Below are positions 6,596-14,118 of a DNA stretch of 14,564 nt, one piece after another. Below the pieces are notes generated by a model. The model was not told the DNA's origin and did no database searches. It saw only the letters and a list, made by a program, of their open reading frames with translations. The DNA comes from CALKMS01 sp036796755 (GTDB taxonomy: Bacteria; Actinomycetota; Aquicultoria; SKW223; CALKMS01): the NCBI GenBank assembly GCA_036796755.1, contig DAIRCJ010000038.1, positions 1 to 14,564 of the forward strand, given 5' to 3'. How positions within the stretch are numbered: the stretch's first letter is position 1; each line of letters opens with the position of its first letter. The translations under genes were made by a program, and so were the position numbers.

Positions 6596-7200
6596 TCATT
6601 GGTTTGACGGGCGGCATCGCTACAGGTAAATCAGAATTGGCGGCTTACTTAAATGAGCTGGGGTGGGAAACAGTGGATGCTGATTCTCTGGCTAGCGAGT
6701 TAAGCGATGACCCTCAAATCCAGCAAAAACTTAAGAAAGCTTTTGGCAGGGAGGTCATCTTATCTAGCGGTCACTTAAATCGTCGTTATCTTTCCCGTCT
6801 GATTTTTTTCCAGGCGGGAATGCGCCAAAAATTAAACCAGATTTTTTTCCCGGCTATTCGCCAGAAGTTAGAAGAGATGATTAAGGGCCGGGAAGAAAAA
6901 GTTCTGGTCCTGGTGGCACCTCTTCTTCATGAGGCGGGACTTGATTCTCTGGTGGATCTGGTTGTCTGGGTAGAAGCCCCTCTGGATATCAGACTAGAAC
7001 GGCTGGAGAAACTGGGGCTGTCTTTTAGCGAGGCTTTAGCCCGAATAAGAGCGGGGGCTGTTCGTCATCGTTTACAAAAGCCGGGTGATTACTTAATTTT
7101 TAACGACGGAAAAAAAGAAACTTTAAAGGAAAAAGCGAAACTTTTTTATCAGGAAGTTTCTCAGGAATTACTGGAAAAAGAGTCTTTAGGGCACGCTTGA
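6592..7200 (+). CDS. coaE: Dephospho-CoA kinase
   Basis: Phosphorylates the 3' hydroxyl of dephospho-CoA with ATP, the last step of coenzyme A synthesis. The 202-aa length is typical. Visible motifs are the P-loop GGIATGKS (7-14), VDADSLASEL (28-37) in the substrate-binding region, FGREVI and LNRRYLSRLIF (62-72), PLLHEAGLD (110-118) and the nucleotide-end segment DYLIFNDG (166-173). Two positions differ from the usual consensus: the His-Pro pair that normally follows LNxxx is Phe-Pro here (86-87), and the usual Arg-Ile-xx-Gln is RIRAG (151-155). The start ATG overlaps the TGA of the S1 gene, and uvrB begins one base after its stop. Identification is secure; whether the substitutions affect activity is unknown. 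Confidence 0.93.
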   Translation: MIIGLTGGIATGKSELAAYLNELGWETVDADSLASELSDDPQIQQKLKKAFGREVILSSGHLNRRYLSRLIFFQAGMRQKLNQIFFPAIRQKLEEMIKGREEKVLVLVAPLLHEAGLDSLVDLVVWVEAPLDIRLERLEKLGLSFSEALARIRAGAVRHRLQKPGDYLIFNDGKKETLKEKAKLFYQEVSQELLEKESLGHA

Positions 7201-7201
7201 A

Positions 7202-9241
7202 ATGTCTTCTTTTAAACTTGTTGCTCCTTTTGAGCCCCGGGGAGACCAGCCTCAGGCCATTGAGAAACTGACCCAAGGAATAGAAAGAGGTTATCGATTT
7301 CAAACTCTGCTGGGGGTCACGGGTTGTGGCAAGACTTTTCTGATGGCTAATGTGGTAGCTCGGGTTAACCGCCCCACTCTGGTGATTGCTCCCAACAAAA
7401 CCCTGGCCGCTCAACTTTGCGCCGAGTTCCGCCGCTTTTTTCCGGAAAATGCGGTTGAATATTTCGTTTCTTATTATGACTACTACCAGCCGGAAGCTTA
7501 CGTTCCTCATCTTGACCTTTACATTGAAAAAGACGCTTCCATAAACGAAGAGATAGACAAACTTCGGCATCGGGCAACCTCGGCTATTCTAACCCGAAGA
7601 GATGTAATAATCGTAGCTTCAGTTTCCTGTATTTATAACCTTGGTTCGCCAGAAGATTACAGCTCAAAAGTAGTGTTTCTAAAAGTTGGAGAAAGTTATG
7701 AGATTGAAGAGATTATGAAAAAGCTTGTTTCCGTAAAGTATGAGAGAACCCGCGGCGAGCTGGAGCGGGGAAAGTTTCGTTTAAGGGGAGATGTTTTAGA
7801 AGTTGTTCCCCGCTATGAAGAAACGGCTGTCAGGTTAGAGTTTTTCGGTGATGAGCTGGAAAAAATTCTGGAGGTTGACCCATTAACCGGAGAAGTTTTA
7901 AGAGAGTTTTCTCGGGTAGCTATCTATCCGGCTACTCACTTTGTTACGGTTGAAGACAGGCTGGCTATGGCTCTGGAATCAATTGAAAAGGAGCTGGCTT
8001 TAAGGCTGAAAGAGCTTCGAGAAGCTGGCAAACTGCTTGAGGCTCAGCGCTTAGAAACCCGTACCCGCTACGATCTGGAAATGTTAAGGGAACTGGGTTA
8101 CTGCGCGGGGATTGAAAATTACTCCCGCCATTTCAGCGGCAAGGCTCCCGGTGAACCCCCGGATACCTTGCTTGATTATTTCCCTCCCGATTTTATTGTT
8201 TTCCTGGACGAGTCTCACCTCACCATACCCCAGCTCCAGGGAATGTACGAGGGAGATCGCTCAAGAAAATTGAACTTGGTTGAACATGGTTTTCGCCTTC
8301 CATCAGCTCTTGACAACCGACCCTTAACTTTTGATGAGTTTTTAAGCAAAACGGGTCAGATGATTTTTGTTTCGGCTACGCCGGCAGATTTTGAGTATCG
8401 GAACTCTCAACAAGTGGTGGAAGTAATTGTTCGACCGACTGGGCTGGTCGACCCCGAAGTGATAATAAAGCCAGCAAAGAGCCAGGTTGATGACCTTCTG
8501 GGCGAGATAAAAAAGGAGGTTAAGAAGGACAATCGGGTTCTGGTTACCACTTTAACCAAGAAAACAGCTGAAGATTTAACTGACTTTCTGGTGGAAAAGG
8601 GAATAAAGGCCCGCTATCTTCACTCGGAAATTGACACCCTGGAAAGAGTGGCAATCTTGAGTGACCTGCGGCGGGGAAAGTTTAATGTACTGGTAGGGAT
8701 TAATCTTTTGCGGGAAGGGCTTGATTTACCAGAGGTTTCACTGGTGGCTATTTTAGACGCCGATAAGGAAGGTTTCTTGCGCAGTGAACGCTCTTTAATT
8801 CAGACTATGGGACGGGCAGCCCGCAATGTCTCCGGAAGGATTATCCTTTATGCCGATGAGATAACTAATTCTATAAAGAAAGCAGTTGGTGAAACCAACC
8901 GCCGACGAAAAATCCAGCTGGAATACAATAAGCAGCATGGAATTAGACCCGAGTCGATCAGAAAAGCTATAACCGATATCATCGAGGAAGCTATGGTAAA
9001 AGAGACTCCCGGCGGGTATGGCAAAAGTCAAGAAGCCGAATGGCAAAAATTACCTCAAGAAGAGCAGATGAGATTGATTGAAGCACTGGAGGAAGAGATG
9101 CTGGAGGCAGCTAACGAGCTAAATTTTGAGCGGGCAGCAGAGCTTCGTGATAAAATAAGAAAAATCGGGCAGTCAATTGGCTTGAGGACTGGCCTGGAAA
9201 AACCTTTGAAAGCTGGTCGAGGAAGGAAATTCAGGAGGTGA
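7202..9241 (+). CDS. uvrB: Excinuclease ABC subunit B
   Basis: DNA damage-verification helicase of nucleotide excision repair; loaded by UvrA and then recruits UvrC. The 679-aa length is normal. Motifs: Walker A GVTGCGKT (38-45), the beta-hairpin region YYDYYQPEAYVP used for damage probing, SCIYNLGSPEDY, the Walker B-type DESHLT followed by IPQLQGMYEGDRSRK, the helicase motifs VSATP, GINLLREGLDLPEVSLV and QTMGRAARN, and a C-terminal UVR domain (EEEMLEAANELNFERAAELRD) that contacts UvrC. The P-loop has Cys at residue 42 where UvrB almost always has Ser. The ATG lies one base after the coaE stop with no strong Shine-Dalgarno, so translation is probably coupled. Its last codons contain the AGGAGG that serves the next gene. 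uvrA lies downstream at 10495; uvrC is not in the window. Confidence 0.97.
   Translation: MSSFKLVAPFEPRGDQPQAIEKLTQGIERGYRFQTLLGVTGCGKTFLMANVVARVNRPTLVIAPNKTLAAQLCAEFRRFFPENAVEYFVSYYDYYQPEAYVPHLDLYIEKDASINEEIDKLRHRATSAILTRRDVIIVASVSCIYNLGSPEDYSSKVVFLKVGESYEIEEIMKKLVSVKYERTRGELERGKFRLRGDVLEVVPRYEETAVRLEFFGDELEKILEVDPLTGEVLREFSRVAIYPATHFVTVEDRLAMALESIEKELALRLKELREAGKLLEAQRLETRTRYDLEMLRELGYCAGIENYSRHFSGKAPGEPPDTLLDYFPPDFIVFLDESHLTIPQLQGMYEGDRSRKLNLVEHGFRLPSALDNRPLTFDEFLSKTGQMIFVSATPADFEYRNSQQVVEVIVRPTGLVDPEVIIKPAKSQVDDLLGEIKKEVKKDNRVLVTTLTKKTAEDLTDFLVEKGIKARYLHSEIDTLERVAILSDLRRGKFNVLVGINLLREGLDLPEVSLVAILDADKEGFLRSERSLIQTMGRAARNVSGRIILYADEITNSIKKAVGETNRRRKIQLEYNKQHGIRPESIRKAITDIIEEAMVKETPGGYGKSQEAEWQKLPQEEQMRLIEALEEEMLEAANELNFERAAELRDKIRKIGQSIGLRTGLEKPLKAGRGRKFRR
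9233..9238 (+). promoter_or_regulatory. Shine-Dalgarno for the SPFH gene, inside the uvrB 3' end
   Basis: AGGAGG lies in the last two Arg codons of uvrB and 8 nt before the GTG at 9247. This favours 9247 as the start over the in-frame GTG at 9238 or TTG at 9244. Confidence 0.65.
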
Positions 9242-9246
9242 GTTTG

Positions 9247-10212
9247 GTGTTCTGGTTATTGTTTTTTATTATTCTGGCTGGCTGGGCAGCCATAATTTTT
9301 TATACTTCTTTAACCCGAAAAATGGCAGGGGAGAGAGGTGTTTATGAGTTGAAACCCTTGCCGACTATCTCGGGAAAAACTGTTTCTCTCATAGCTTTAA
9401 TTTTGTTAGTCTTGATTGTTATAAGTTCGGCCATTGTCATCATTCCGGCTGGTCACGTAGGAGTAGTTTTTAATGCGGTAGTTGGTGTGAAGAAAAAACC
9501 TCTTCATGAGGGCTTGAACTTTATTATTCCAGGCATTGAAACAGTAACCATTTATGATGCCCGGGTGAGAAACTATACTATGAGTCATTCTATGGGCGAA
9601 GGACAGAAGACAGCAGAAAATGACGCCATTTACGCCCCAACCAAAGAAGGTTTAATTGTTGGTCTGGACGTCACTGTTCTTTATAAAATTGATAAAGCTG
9701 GTGTTCCTGAGCTTCATCGGAAAATTGGACCCGATTATGAGGAAAAAGTTTTGCGCCCGGAAATCCGGAACAATGTTAGAATGGCGGTAAAAAACTACGG
9801 CATAATTGAAGTTTACGGTCCTAAAAGGGCAGCAATTCAGAATGAAGTTCTTCAGGCTTTGAAAGAGAGGCTGGACGATAAAAAAATTATCTGCCTTGAA
9901 GTTCTTCTCCGGGATGTTCTTTTCCCGGAGGATTTTGCCAAAGCCATACGAGAAAAGCAGGTGGCTCAACAGGAAGCTCAGAAAATGGAGTATGTTTTAG
10001 AAAAGGAAAGGAAGGAAGCGGAGCGGAAGGTTATTGAAGCGAAGGGGCAGGCTAAAGCAATTGAGATTGTTCAGCAGGCTCTGAGCAAAAATCCGCTTTA
10101 TATTCAGTATTTATGGGCGACCAAACTTCCCCAAAATGTTCAAACAATGGTTGTCCCTGGCGGGTCTAACATTTTGATTAACCCTCAGGGCAGTCCTCAA
10201 CTAGCAAAATAA
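9247..10212 (+). CDS. Membrane SPFH/prohibitin-like (band 7) protein
   Basis: A membrane-anchored scaffold of the prohibitin/HflC/flotillin superfamily; such proteins form large ring complexes that organise membrane regions or control membrane proteases. About 321 aa from the GTG at 9247 (up to 324 from 9238). Two hydrophobic stretches are present: one at the extreme N-terminus (FWLLFFIILAGWAAIIFY) and one about residues 48-68 (SLIALILLVLIVISSAIVII), followed by the typical PAGHVGVVF. The SPFH core includes LHEGLNFIIPGIETVTIYD, VTVLYKID, VLRPEIRNNVR, RDVLFPEDFAKAIREKQVAQ. A charged coiled coil (EAQKMEYVLEKERKEAERK) precedes a C-terminal segment ending near VPGGSNILINP. Prohibitins usually have one N-terminal anchor, so the extra segment suggests a hairpin. 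It closes the polA-uvrB cluster. Specific function is not shown by the sequence. Confidence 0.88.
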   Translation: MFWLLFFIILAGWAAIIFYTSLTRKMAGERGVYELKPLPTISGKTVSLIALILLVLIVISSAIVIIPAGHVGVVFNAVVGVKKKPLHEGLNFIIPGIETVTIYDARVRNYTMSHSMGEGQKTAENDAIYAPTKEGLIVGLDVTVLYKIDKAGVPELHRKIGPDYEEKVLRPEIRNNVRMAVKNYGIIEVYGPKRAAIQNEVLQALKERLDDKKIICLEVLLRDVLFPEDFAKAIREKQVAQQEAQKMEYVLEKERKEAERKVIEAKGQAKAIEIVQQALSKNPLYIQYLWATKLPQNVQTMVVPGGSNILINPQGSPQLAK

Positions 10213-10310
10213 AAGGAACGGAAAACCAGCTCAAAATCTCCAACCTCCGAGGTCAAAACTCGCCCCACTCTGATCTGCTGAAATAAATTCATATTATCAA
10301 TTTTCCTCAG

Positions 10311-10442
10311 ACTTTCCCGATATCCCCGACCCCCCTTACAAGCAAGGGGGGAAGCCAATCTTTCCCCTTATACCTAAGGGAGGCGGGGGGAGAAGGGGGA
10401 TCGGGGGATTGAAGAAACAGGACTAAACTCTTGAGGGAAAGT
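10311..10442. repeat. C/G-rich palindromic element, MITE-like, upstream of uvrA
   Basis: The element is bounded by 8-bp inverted repeats ACTTTCCC (10311-10318) and GGGAAAGT (10435-10442). Inside, ATCCCCGA-type arms (about 10322-10335) pair imperfectly with GGGGGATCGGGGG (10395-10407). Two inner hairpins are evident: CCCCCCTT/AAGGGGGG with a 6-nt loop (10330-10351) and CCCTTA/TAAGGG with a 4-nt loop (10365-10380). The composition is quite unlike the flanking genes and resembles dispersed CCCCCC-TT...AA-GGGGGG palindromes seen in many environmental bacterial genomes. No second copy occurs in the window, so dispersal is unproven. The remaining intergenic DNA (10213-10310, 10443-10494) shows no gene. 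Confidence 0.6.
10378..10407 (+). other. G-quadruplex-type motif
   Basis: Four G-runs on the plus strand (10378-10380, 10385-10390, 10395-10399, 10403-10407) are separated by 4, 4 and 3 nt. This satisfies the G3+N1-7 pattern. It sits inside the palindromic element, about 70 bp upstream of the uvrA -10. Folding is possible in principle and would compete with the hairpins. Confidence 0.45.
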
Positions 10443-10479
10443 TGGTTTCTGGTCACTTTTTCCTTTCTGCTTCAGGGTT

Positions 10480-10485
10480 TATAAT
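10480..10485 (+). promoter_or_regulatory. Consensus -10 (TATAAT) directly before uvrA
   Basis: A perfect TATAAT ends 9 nt before the uvrA ATG at 10495, predicting a leader of only about two bases. No Shine-Dalgarno is present between them and the -35 region is only T-rich. The arrangement parallels nadE and polA. Confidence 0.5.
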
Positions 10486-10494
10486 TAAAATTCT

Positions 10495-13320
10495 ATGGAT
10501 AAGATAGTTATTCGTGGTGCTCGAGAGCACAACTTAAAAAACATTAACCTGGAGTTGCCTCGCAATAAGTTGATTGTCTTTACCGGGCTTTCGGGTTCGG
10601 GTAAATCATCCCTGGCTATTGATACTATTTATGCTGAAGGGCAAAGGCGCTATGTAGAAAGCCTCTCGGCTTATGCCCGACAGTTCTTAGGCCAACTGGA
10701 GAAGCCCGATGTTGACCATATTGACGGACTTTCGCCTTCTATCTGCATCGACCAGAAATCAACCAGCAAGAATCCTCGCTCGACAGTGGGCACTATAACG
10801 GAAGTCTATGATTATTTTCGTTTGCTTTTTGCCCGAGTAGGAAAAGCTTTTTGCCCTCATTGTAACATCCCTATTGAAAGGCAGTCTTCTCAACAAATAA
10901 TCGAGGCTGTAAAGAAGATTTTCCCAGGTGTTCGGTTTCAGATTCTGGCTCCCGTTGTTCGGAAAAGAAAGGGGGAGTATCGCGAGCTTTTGAGTCGCTT
11001 AAGAAAGGAAGGCTATGCCCGGGTCAAGATAGACGGTAAGGTTTACGGGCTGGAAGAAGAAATACGGCTGGAAAGGGATGTTCAGCATGATATAGATGTG
11101 GTTGTTGACCGCCTGATAATGAAAGGAGGAATTGAAAAGAGGATCGCTGACTCTGTCGAGCTGGCTTTGAGCTTGGCTGATGGTCTGGTAGCAGTGGAGA
11201 TTTTCAAAAATGGCCAGGAAGAAAGAGTTCTTTACAGCACTCACTTTGCCTGTCTTCAGTGTGGTTTTTCCTTTCCTGAAATTTCTCCCCGGGTTTTTTC
11301 TTTTAACAGCCCTTACGGAGCCTGTCCTGAGTGTAGCGGTCTGGGGGTGAAAATGGAGGTTGATCCGGATCTGGTGGTGCCCAACCCCGAGCTTTCCATT
11401 AATGAAGGGGCGATTGTTCCTTTTGTCCGTTCCCGGGCGGACTTTTACCACAAAATCCTGGTGGCAGTCTGCCAGGAGTACGGAATTAATATGTCCAAAC
11501 CCTGGAAAGATTTGCCAGAAGAACATAAAAAGATAATTCTTTACGGAAATGACGAGCCGATTTACGTCCGTTACCGCAGCTTAACTGGAAGAATGAAGGC
11601 TTATTACACAACTTATCCCGGGGTTATTCCTAATCTGGAGAGGCGGTATAAAGAAGCCGAAACGGAGGGTTTGCGGGAAATGATTGCTGAGTATATGAGG
11701 CCCAAAAAATGCACCGCCTGCCAGGGCACCCGTTTAAAAAAGGAGGTTCTGGCGATCAAAGTTGGGGGTCTTAACATCGCTGAACTTTCTTCTCTTTCGG
11801 CAAAAAAGGCTCTGGAGTTTTTTGAAAAGCTGAAGTTAACCCGGAAAGAGAAGATGATTGCCGAACGGATTCTTAAAGAAATAAAATCCCGCTTGAAGTT
11901 TTTGATTGATGTTGGTCTGGACTACCTCACTATTGATCGGGCAGCGGCCACCCTGGCGGGAGGAGAAGCCCAGCGGATAAGATTGGCTACCCAGATAGGA
12001 TCGGGTTTAGCCGGAGTTTTGTATGTGCTCGATGAGCCTTCTATAGGACTGCACCAGCGAGATAACCAGCGGTTAATCAACACTCTCAAAAGCTTAAGAG
12101 ATTTAGGGAATACAGTGATTGTGGTTGAACACGATGAGGAAACTATTAGAAACGCCGATTATGTAGTTGATATGGGGCCAGGAGCCGGGGAAGCCGGGGG
12201 TCAGGTTGTTTTTGCCGGTTCAGTGGACGAGCTTTTAAAAGATTCAGACTCCCTTACGGCTCTCTATCTCCGTAAGGAAAAGCAGATTGAAGTTCCCCGA
12301 AAAAGGCGGAAACCCAAGGGGAATTTTCTTCAAGTTACAGGAGCCAGAGAGCATAACTTAAAAAACATCACGGTTAAGTTCCCTTTGGGTTTGCTTATTT
12401 GTGTAACCGGTGTTTCTGGTTCGGGAAAGAGCAGTTTGGTAATTGATATTCTGGCTAAAGCTTTGAAAAAACATTTTTATTCTTCCTGGGAGGAACCAGG
12501 CGAGCATTTGAGGATTGAAGGATTGGAGCAGATTGATAAGGTAATTGAAGTAGACCAGTCTCCGATTGGTCGCACCCCTCGTTCCAATCCGGCAACTTAC
12601 ATTAAAGTTTTTGATGAAATCAGGAAAATTTTTGCTGAAGTTCCTGAAGCTCGGGTGAGGGGTTATAAGCCAGGAAGGTTTTCCTTTAATGTTCCCGGTG
12701 GTCGTTGCGATGCCTGTAAGGGCGACGGCACAATCAGAATTGAAATGCACTTCTTGCCTGATGTTTATGTTCCCTGTGATGTTTGCAAGGGTAAGAGATA
12801 TAATCGGGAAACCTTAGAGATTAAGTTTAAAGGCAAGAATATTGCTGAGGTTCTGGATATGTCGGTGGAAGAAGCTCTTGATTTTTTTGGCCGCATCCCC
12901 CCGGTTGCTCGGAAACTTCAGACTCTTTACGATGTTGGTCTGGGTTATATTAAGCTTGGCCAGGGCTCTCCAACTCTTTCAGGAGGAGAAGCTCAGCGAG
13001 TCAAACTGGCAGCCGAGCTGGGGAAAAAGTCAACAGGAAGAACTTTTTATATTCTTGACGAGCCAACGACCGGTCTTCACTTTGATGATGTTAAGAAGCT
13101 CTTAAATGTGTTAAATCGCCTGGTCGATCAGGGAAATACTGTGGTGGTTATTGAGCACAATCTGGAAGTTATAAAAGTAGCCGACTGGATAATTGACCTT
13201 GGCCCTGAGGGAGGGGAAGCCGGTGGTTATCTTCTGGTAGAAGGACCTCCTGAAGAGATTATAAAGTGCGAAAAATCATATACTGCCCGTTATTTGCGGA
13301 AGATTCTAACTTCAAATTAG
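10495..13320 (+). CDS. uvrA: Excinuclease ABC subunit A
   Basis: DNA damage-recognition ATPase of nucleotide excision repair; a dimer delivers UvrB to lesions. The 941-aa length is standard. Two ABC ATPase halves are visible: Walker A GLSGSGKSS (31-39) and GVSGSGKSS (639-647), signatures TLAGGEAQRIRLA (486-498) and TLSGGEAQRVKLA (827-839), and Walker B LDEPSIGLH (512-520) and LDEPTTGLH (854-862). Zinc sites are C253/C256/C277/C280 (CLQC, CPEC) and C738/C741/C761/C764 (CDAC, CDVC). An additional CPHC (120-123) and CTAC (406-409) are usual UvrA features. The first signature has Ala in place of the usual Ser at 488. The start ATG has no Shine-Dalgarno and follows a TATAAT by 9 nt. It is its own transcription unit, separated from the uvrB operon by a palindromic element, and converges on the nitroreductase gene with 43 bp between them. 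Confidence 0.97.
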   Translation: MDKIVIRGAREHNLKNINLELPRNKLIVFTGLSGSGKSSLAIDTIYAEGQRRYVESLSAYARQFLGQLEKPDVDHIDGLSPSICIDQKSTSKNPRSTVGTITEVYDYFRLLFARVGKAFCPHCNIPIERQSSQQIIEAVKKIFPGVRFQILAPVVRKRKGEYRELLSRLRKEGYARVKIDGKVYGLEEEIRLERDVQHDIDVVVDRLIMKGGIEKRIADSVELALSLADGLVAVEIFKNGQEERVLYSTHFACLQCGFSFPEISPRVFSFNSPYGACPECSGLGVKMEVDPDLVVPNPELSINEGAIVPFVRSRADFYHKILVAVCQEYGINMSKPWKDLPEEHKKIILYGNDEPIYVRYRSLTGRMKAYYTTYPGVIPNLERRYKEAETEGLREMIAEYMRPKKCTACQGTRLKKEVLAIKVGGLNIAELSSLSAKKALEFFEKLKLTRKEKMIAERILKEIKSRLKFLIDVGLDYLTIDRAAATLAGGEAQRIRLATQIGSGLAGVLYVLDEPSIGLHQRDNQRLINTLKSLRDLGNTVIVVEHDEETIRNADYVVDMGPGAGEAGGQVVFAGSVDELLKDSDSLTALYLRKEKQIEVPRKRRKPKGNFLQVTGAREHNLKNITVKFPLGLLICVTGVSGSGKSSLVIDILAKALKKHFYSSWEEPGEHLRIEGLEQIDKVIEVDQSPIGRTPRSNPATYIKVFDEIRKIFAEVPEARVRGYKPGRFSFNVPGGRCDACKGDGTIRIEMHFLPDVYVPCDVCKGKRYNRETLEIKFKGKNIAEVLDMSVEEALDFFGRIPPVARKLQTLYDVGLGYIKLGQGSPTLSGGEAQRVKLAAELGKKSTGRTFYILDEPTTGLHFDDVKKLLNVLNRLVDQGNTVVVIEHNLEVIKVADWIIDLGPEGGEAGGYLLVEGPPEEIIKCEKSYTARYLRKILTSN

Positions 13321-13363
13321 TTTTTTTGAGGGATTGAAGTATCAGGGCTCTCAGTTAAGTTAG

Positions 13364-13960
13364 TTAGAAGCGGAAGATCATTTTTAAAACTTTTCCAATT
13401 ATAGTTAATGGGCCGCTTTTTCGATACTCGGCTATTTTTTGCGGCCATTTGACTTCGCCAAACTTTTCAAAGAAAACCAGACGGGAGAAGTCCAGGCGGG
13501 TGGGTGGAGAAGGATTTTCGGCTGGTTTGCCTACAGTTATTAAGCCAGCAATTTTGTATTCGGGCGGGATGTTTAATATCTTTTTAACCTTTTCTTCTTT
13601 AAAGGCGCCAACGAAACAGCTTCCCAGACCAAGTTCAGTTGCTTTGAGCATAATGTTTTGAGCAGCCAGAGCTACATCAATAAGGGCAAAGGAGCTTTTT
13701 TGTAAGTTTGCCAGGCAAACAATGATGGCTGGTGCTTCGCTTACATGGTGGGACTTAATAAAGTAAAATCGGGCTTGCTTTCCTATCTCTTGGCGAAGAT
13801 TTTTGTCCTGAACTACGATAAACTTCCAGGGTTGTAAGTTGGCACCGCTGGGAGCCCAACGAGCAGCTTCAATCAGAGCTTTAATTTCGGTTTCGGTAAG
13901 GGGTTTATCTTCATAGGCTCTGATGCTTCTTCTTTTTAAAATTGCTTCCTGGAGTTCCAT
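13364..13960 (-). CDS. Nitroreductase-family FMN oxidoreductase
   Basis: An NAD(P)H-dependent flavoprotein fold; substrates of this family range from nitroaromatics and quinones to flavins and cannot be read from the sequence. The 198-aa protein has the N-terminal FMN-binding RRSIRAYEDKPL (10-21), the conserved APSGANLQPWKFIVV (36-50), the dimer/FMN helix ALAAQNIMLKATELGLGSCFVG, and PEYKIAGLITVGKP near the C-terminus. The last 20 or so residues (SGPLTIIGKVLKMIFRF) are basic and hydrophobic, beyond the usual core, and may form an amphipathic helix. The ATG at 13960 has no clear Shine-Dalgarno; TAGAAT abuts the ATG, too close to act as its promoter. It is convergent with uvrA and lies 158 bp downstream of the S8 protease stop. 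Confidence 0.92.
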   Translation of the reverse strand: MELQEAILKRRSIRAYEDKPLTETEIKALIEAARWAPSGANLQPWKFIVVQDKNLRQEIGKQARFYFIKSHHVSEAPAIIVCLANLQKSSFALIDVALAAQNIMLKATELGLGSCFVGAFKEEKVKKILNIPPEYKIAGLITVGKPAENPSPPTRLDFSRLVFFEKFGEVKWPQKIAEYRKSGPLTIIGKVLKMIFRF

Positions 13961-14118
13961 ATTCTAAATGGTGAAAAAAGTTAAGGATAAAGTCAATAAA
14001 GAAGAGTTCTTTATCTAAGCCTTCCTATTAAATTTTGACCTTTTTAAGCCCGGCCTTCTTCAGAAGGAATTTTATTTAATGTTTTTTTAGAGCAAAAAAG
14101 ACTAAAAATAATTAATTA
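13961..14118. other. A/T-rich intergenic region
   Basis: No gene seen. It contains a short hairpin CCTTC-TTCA-GAAGG (14054-14067) followed on the plus strand by T-rich sequence (14068-14088), and a 14-bp A/T palindrome (14107-14120) touching the stop of the protease gene. A minus-strand TTGACT occurs upstream of the nitroreductase gene but without a well-spaced -10. Confidence 0.4.

Noticed and set aside
12842..13105. Plus-strand frame inside uvrA
   Set aside because: It overlaps the strongly conserved second ABC half of uvrA in another frame, so it is a shadow.
14054..14088. CCTTC-TTCA-GAAGG hairpin followed by T-rich sequence as a terminator
   Set aside because: The T-rich side is on the plus strand, but both flanking genes are on the minus strand. 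The stem has only 5 bp.
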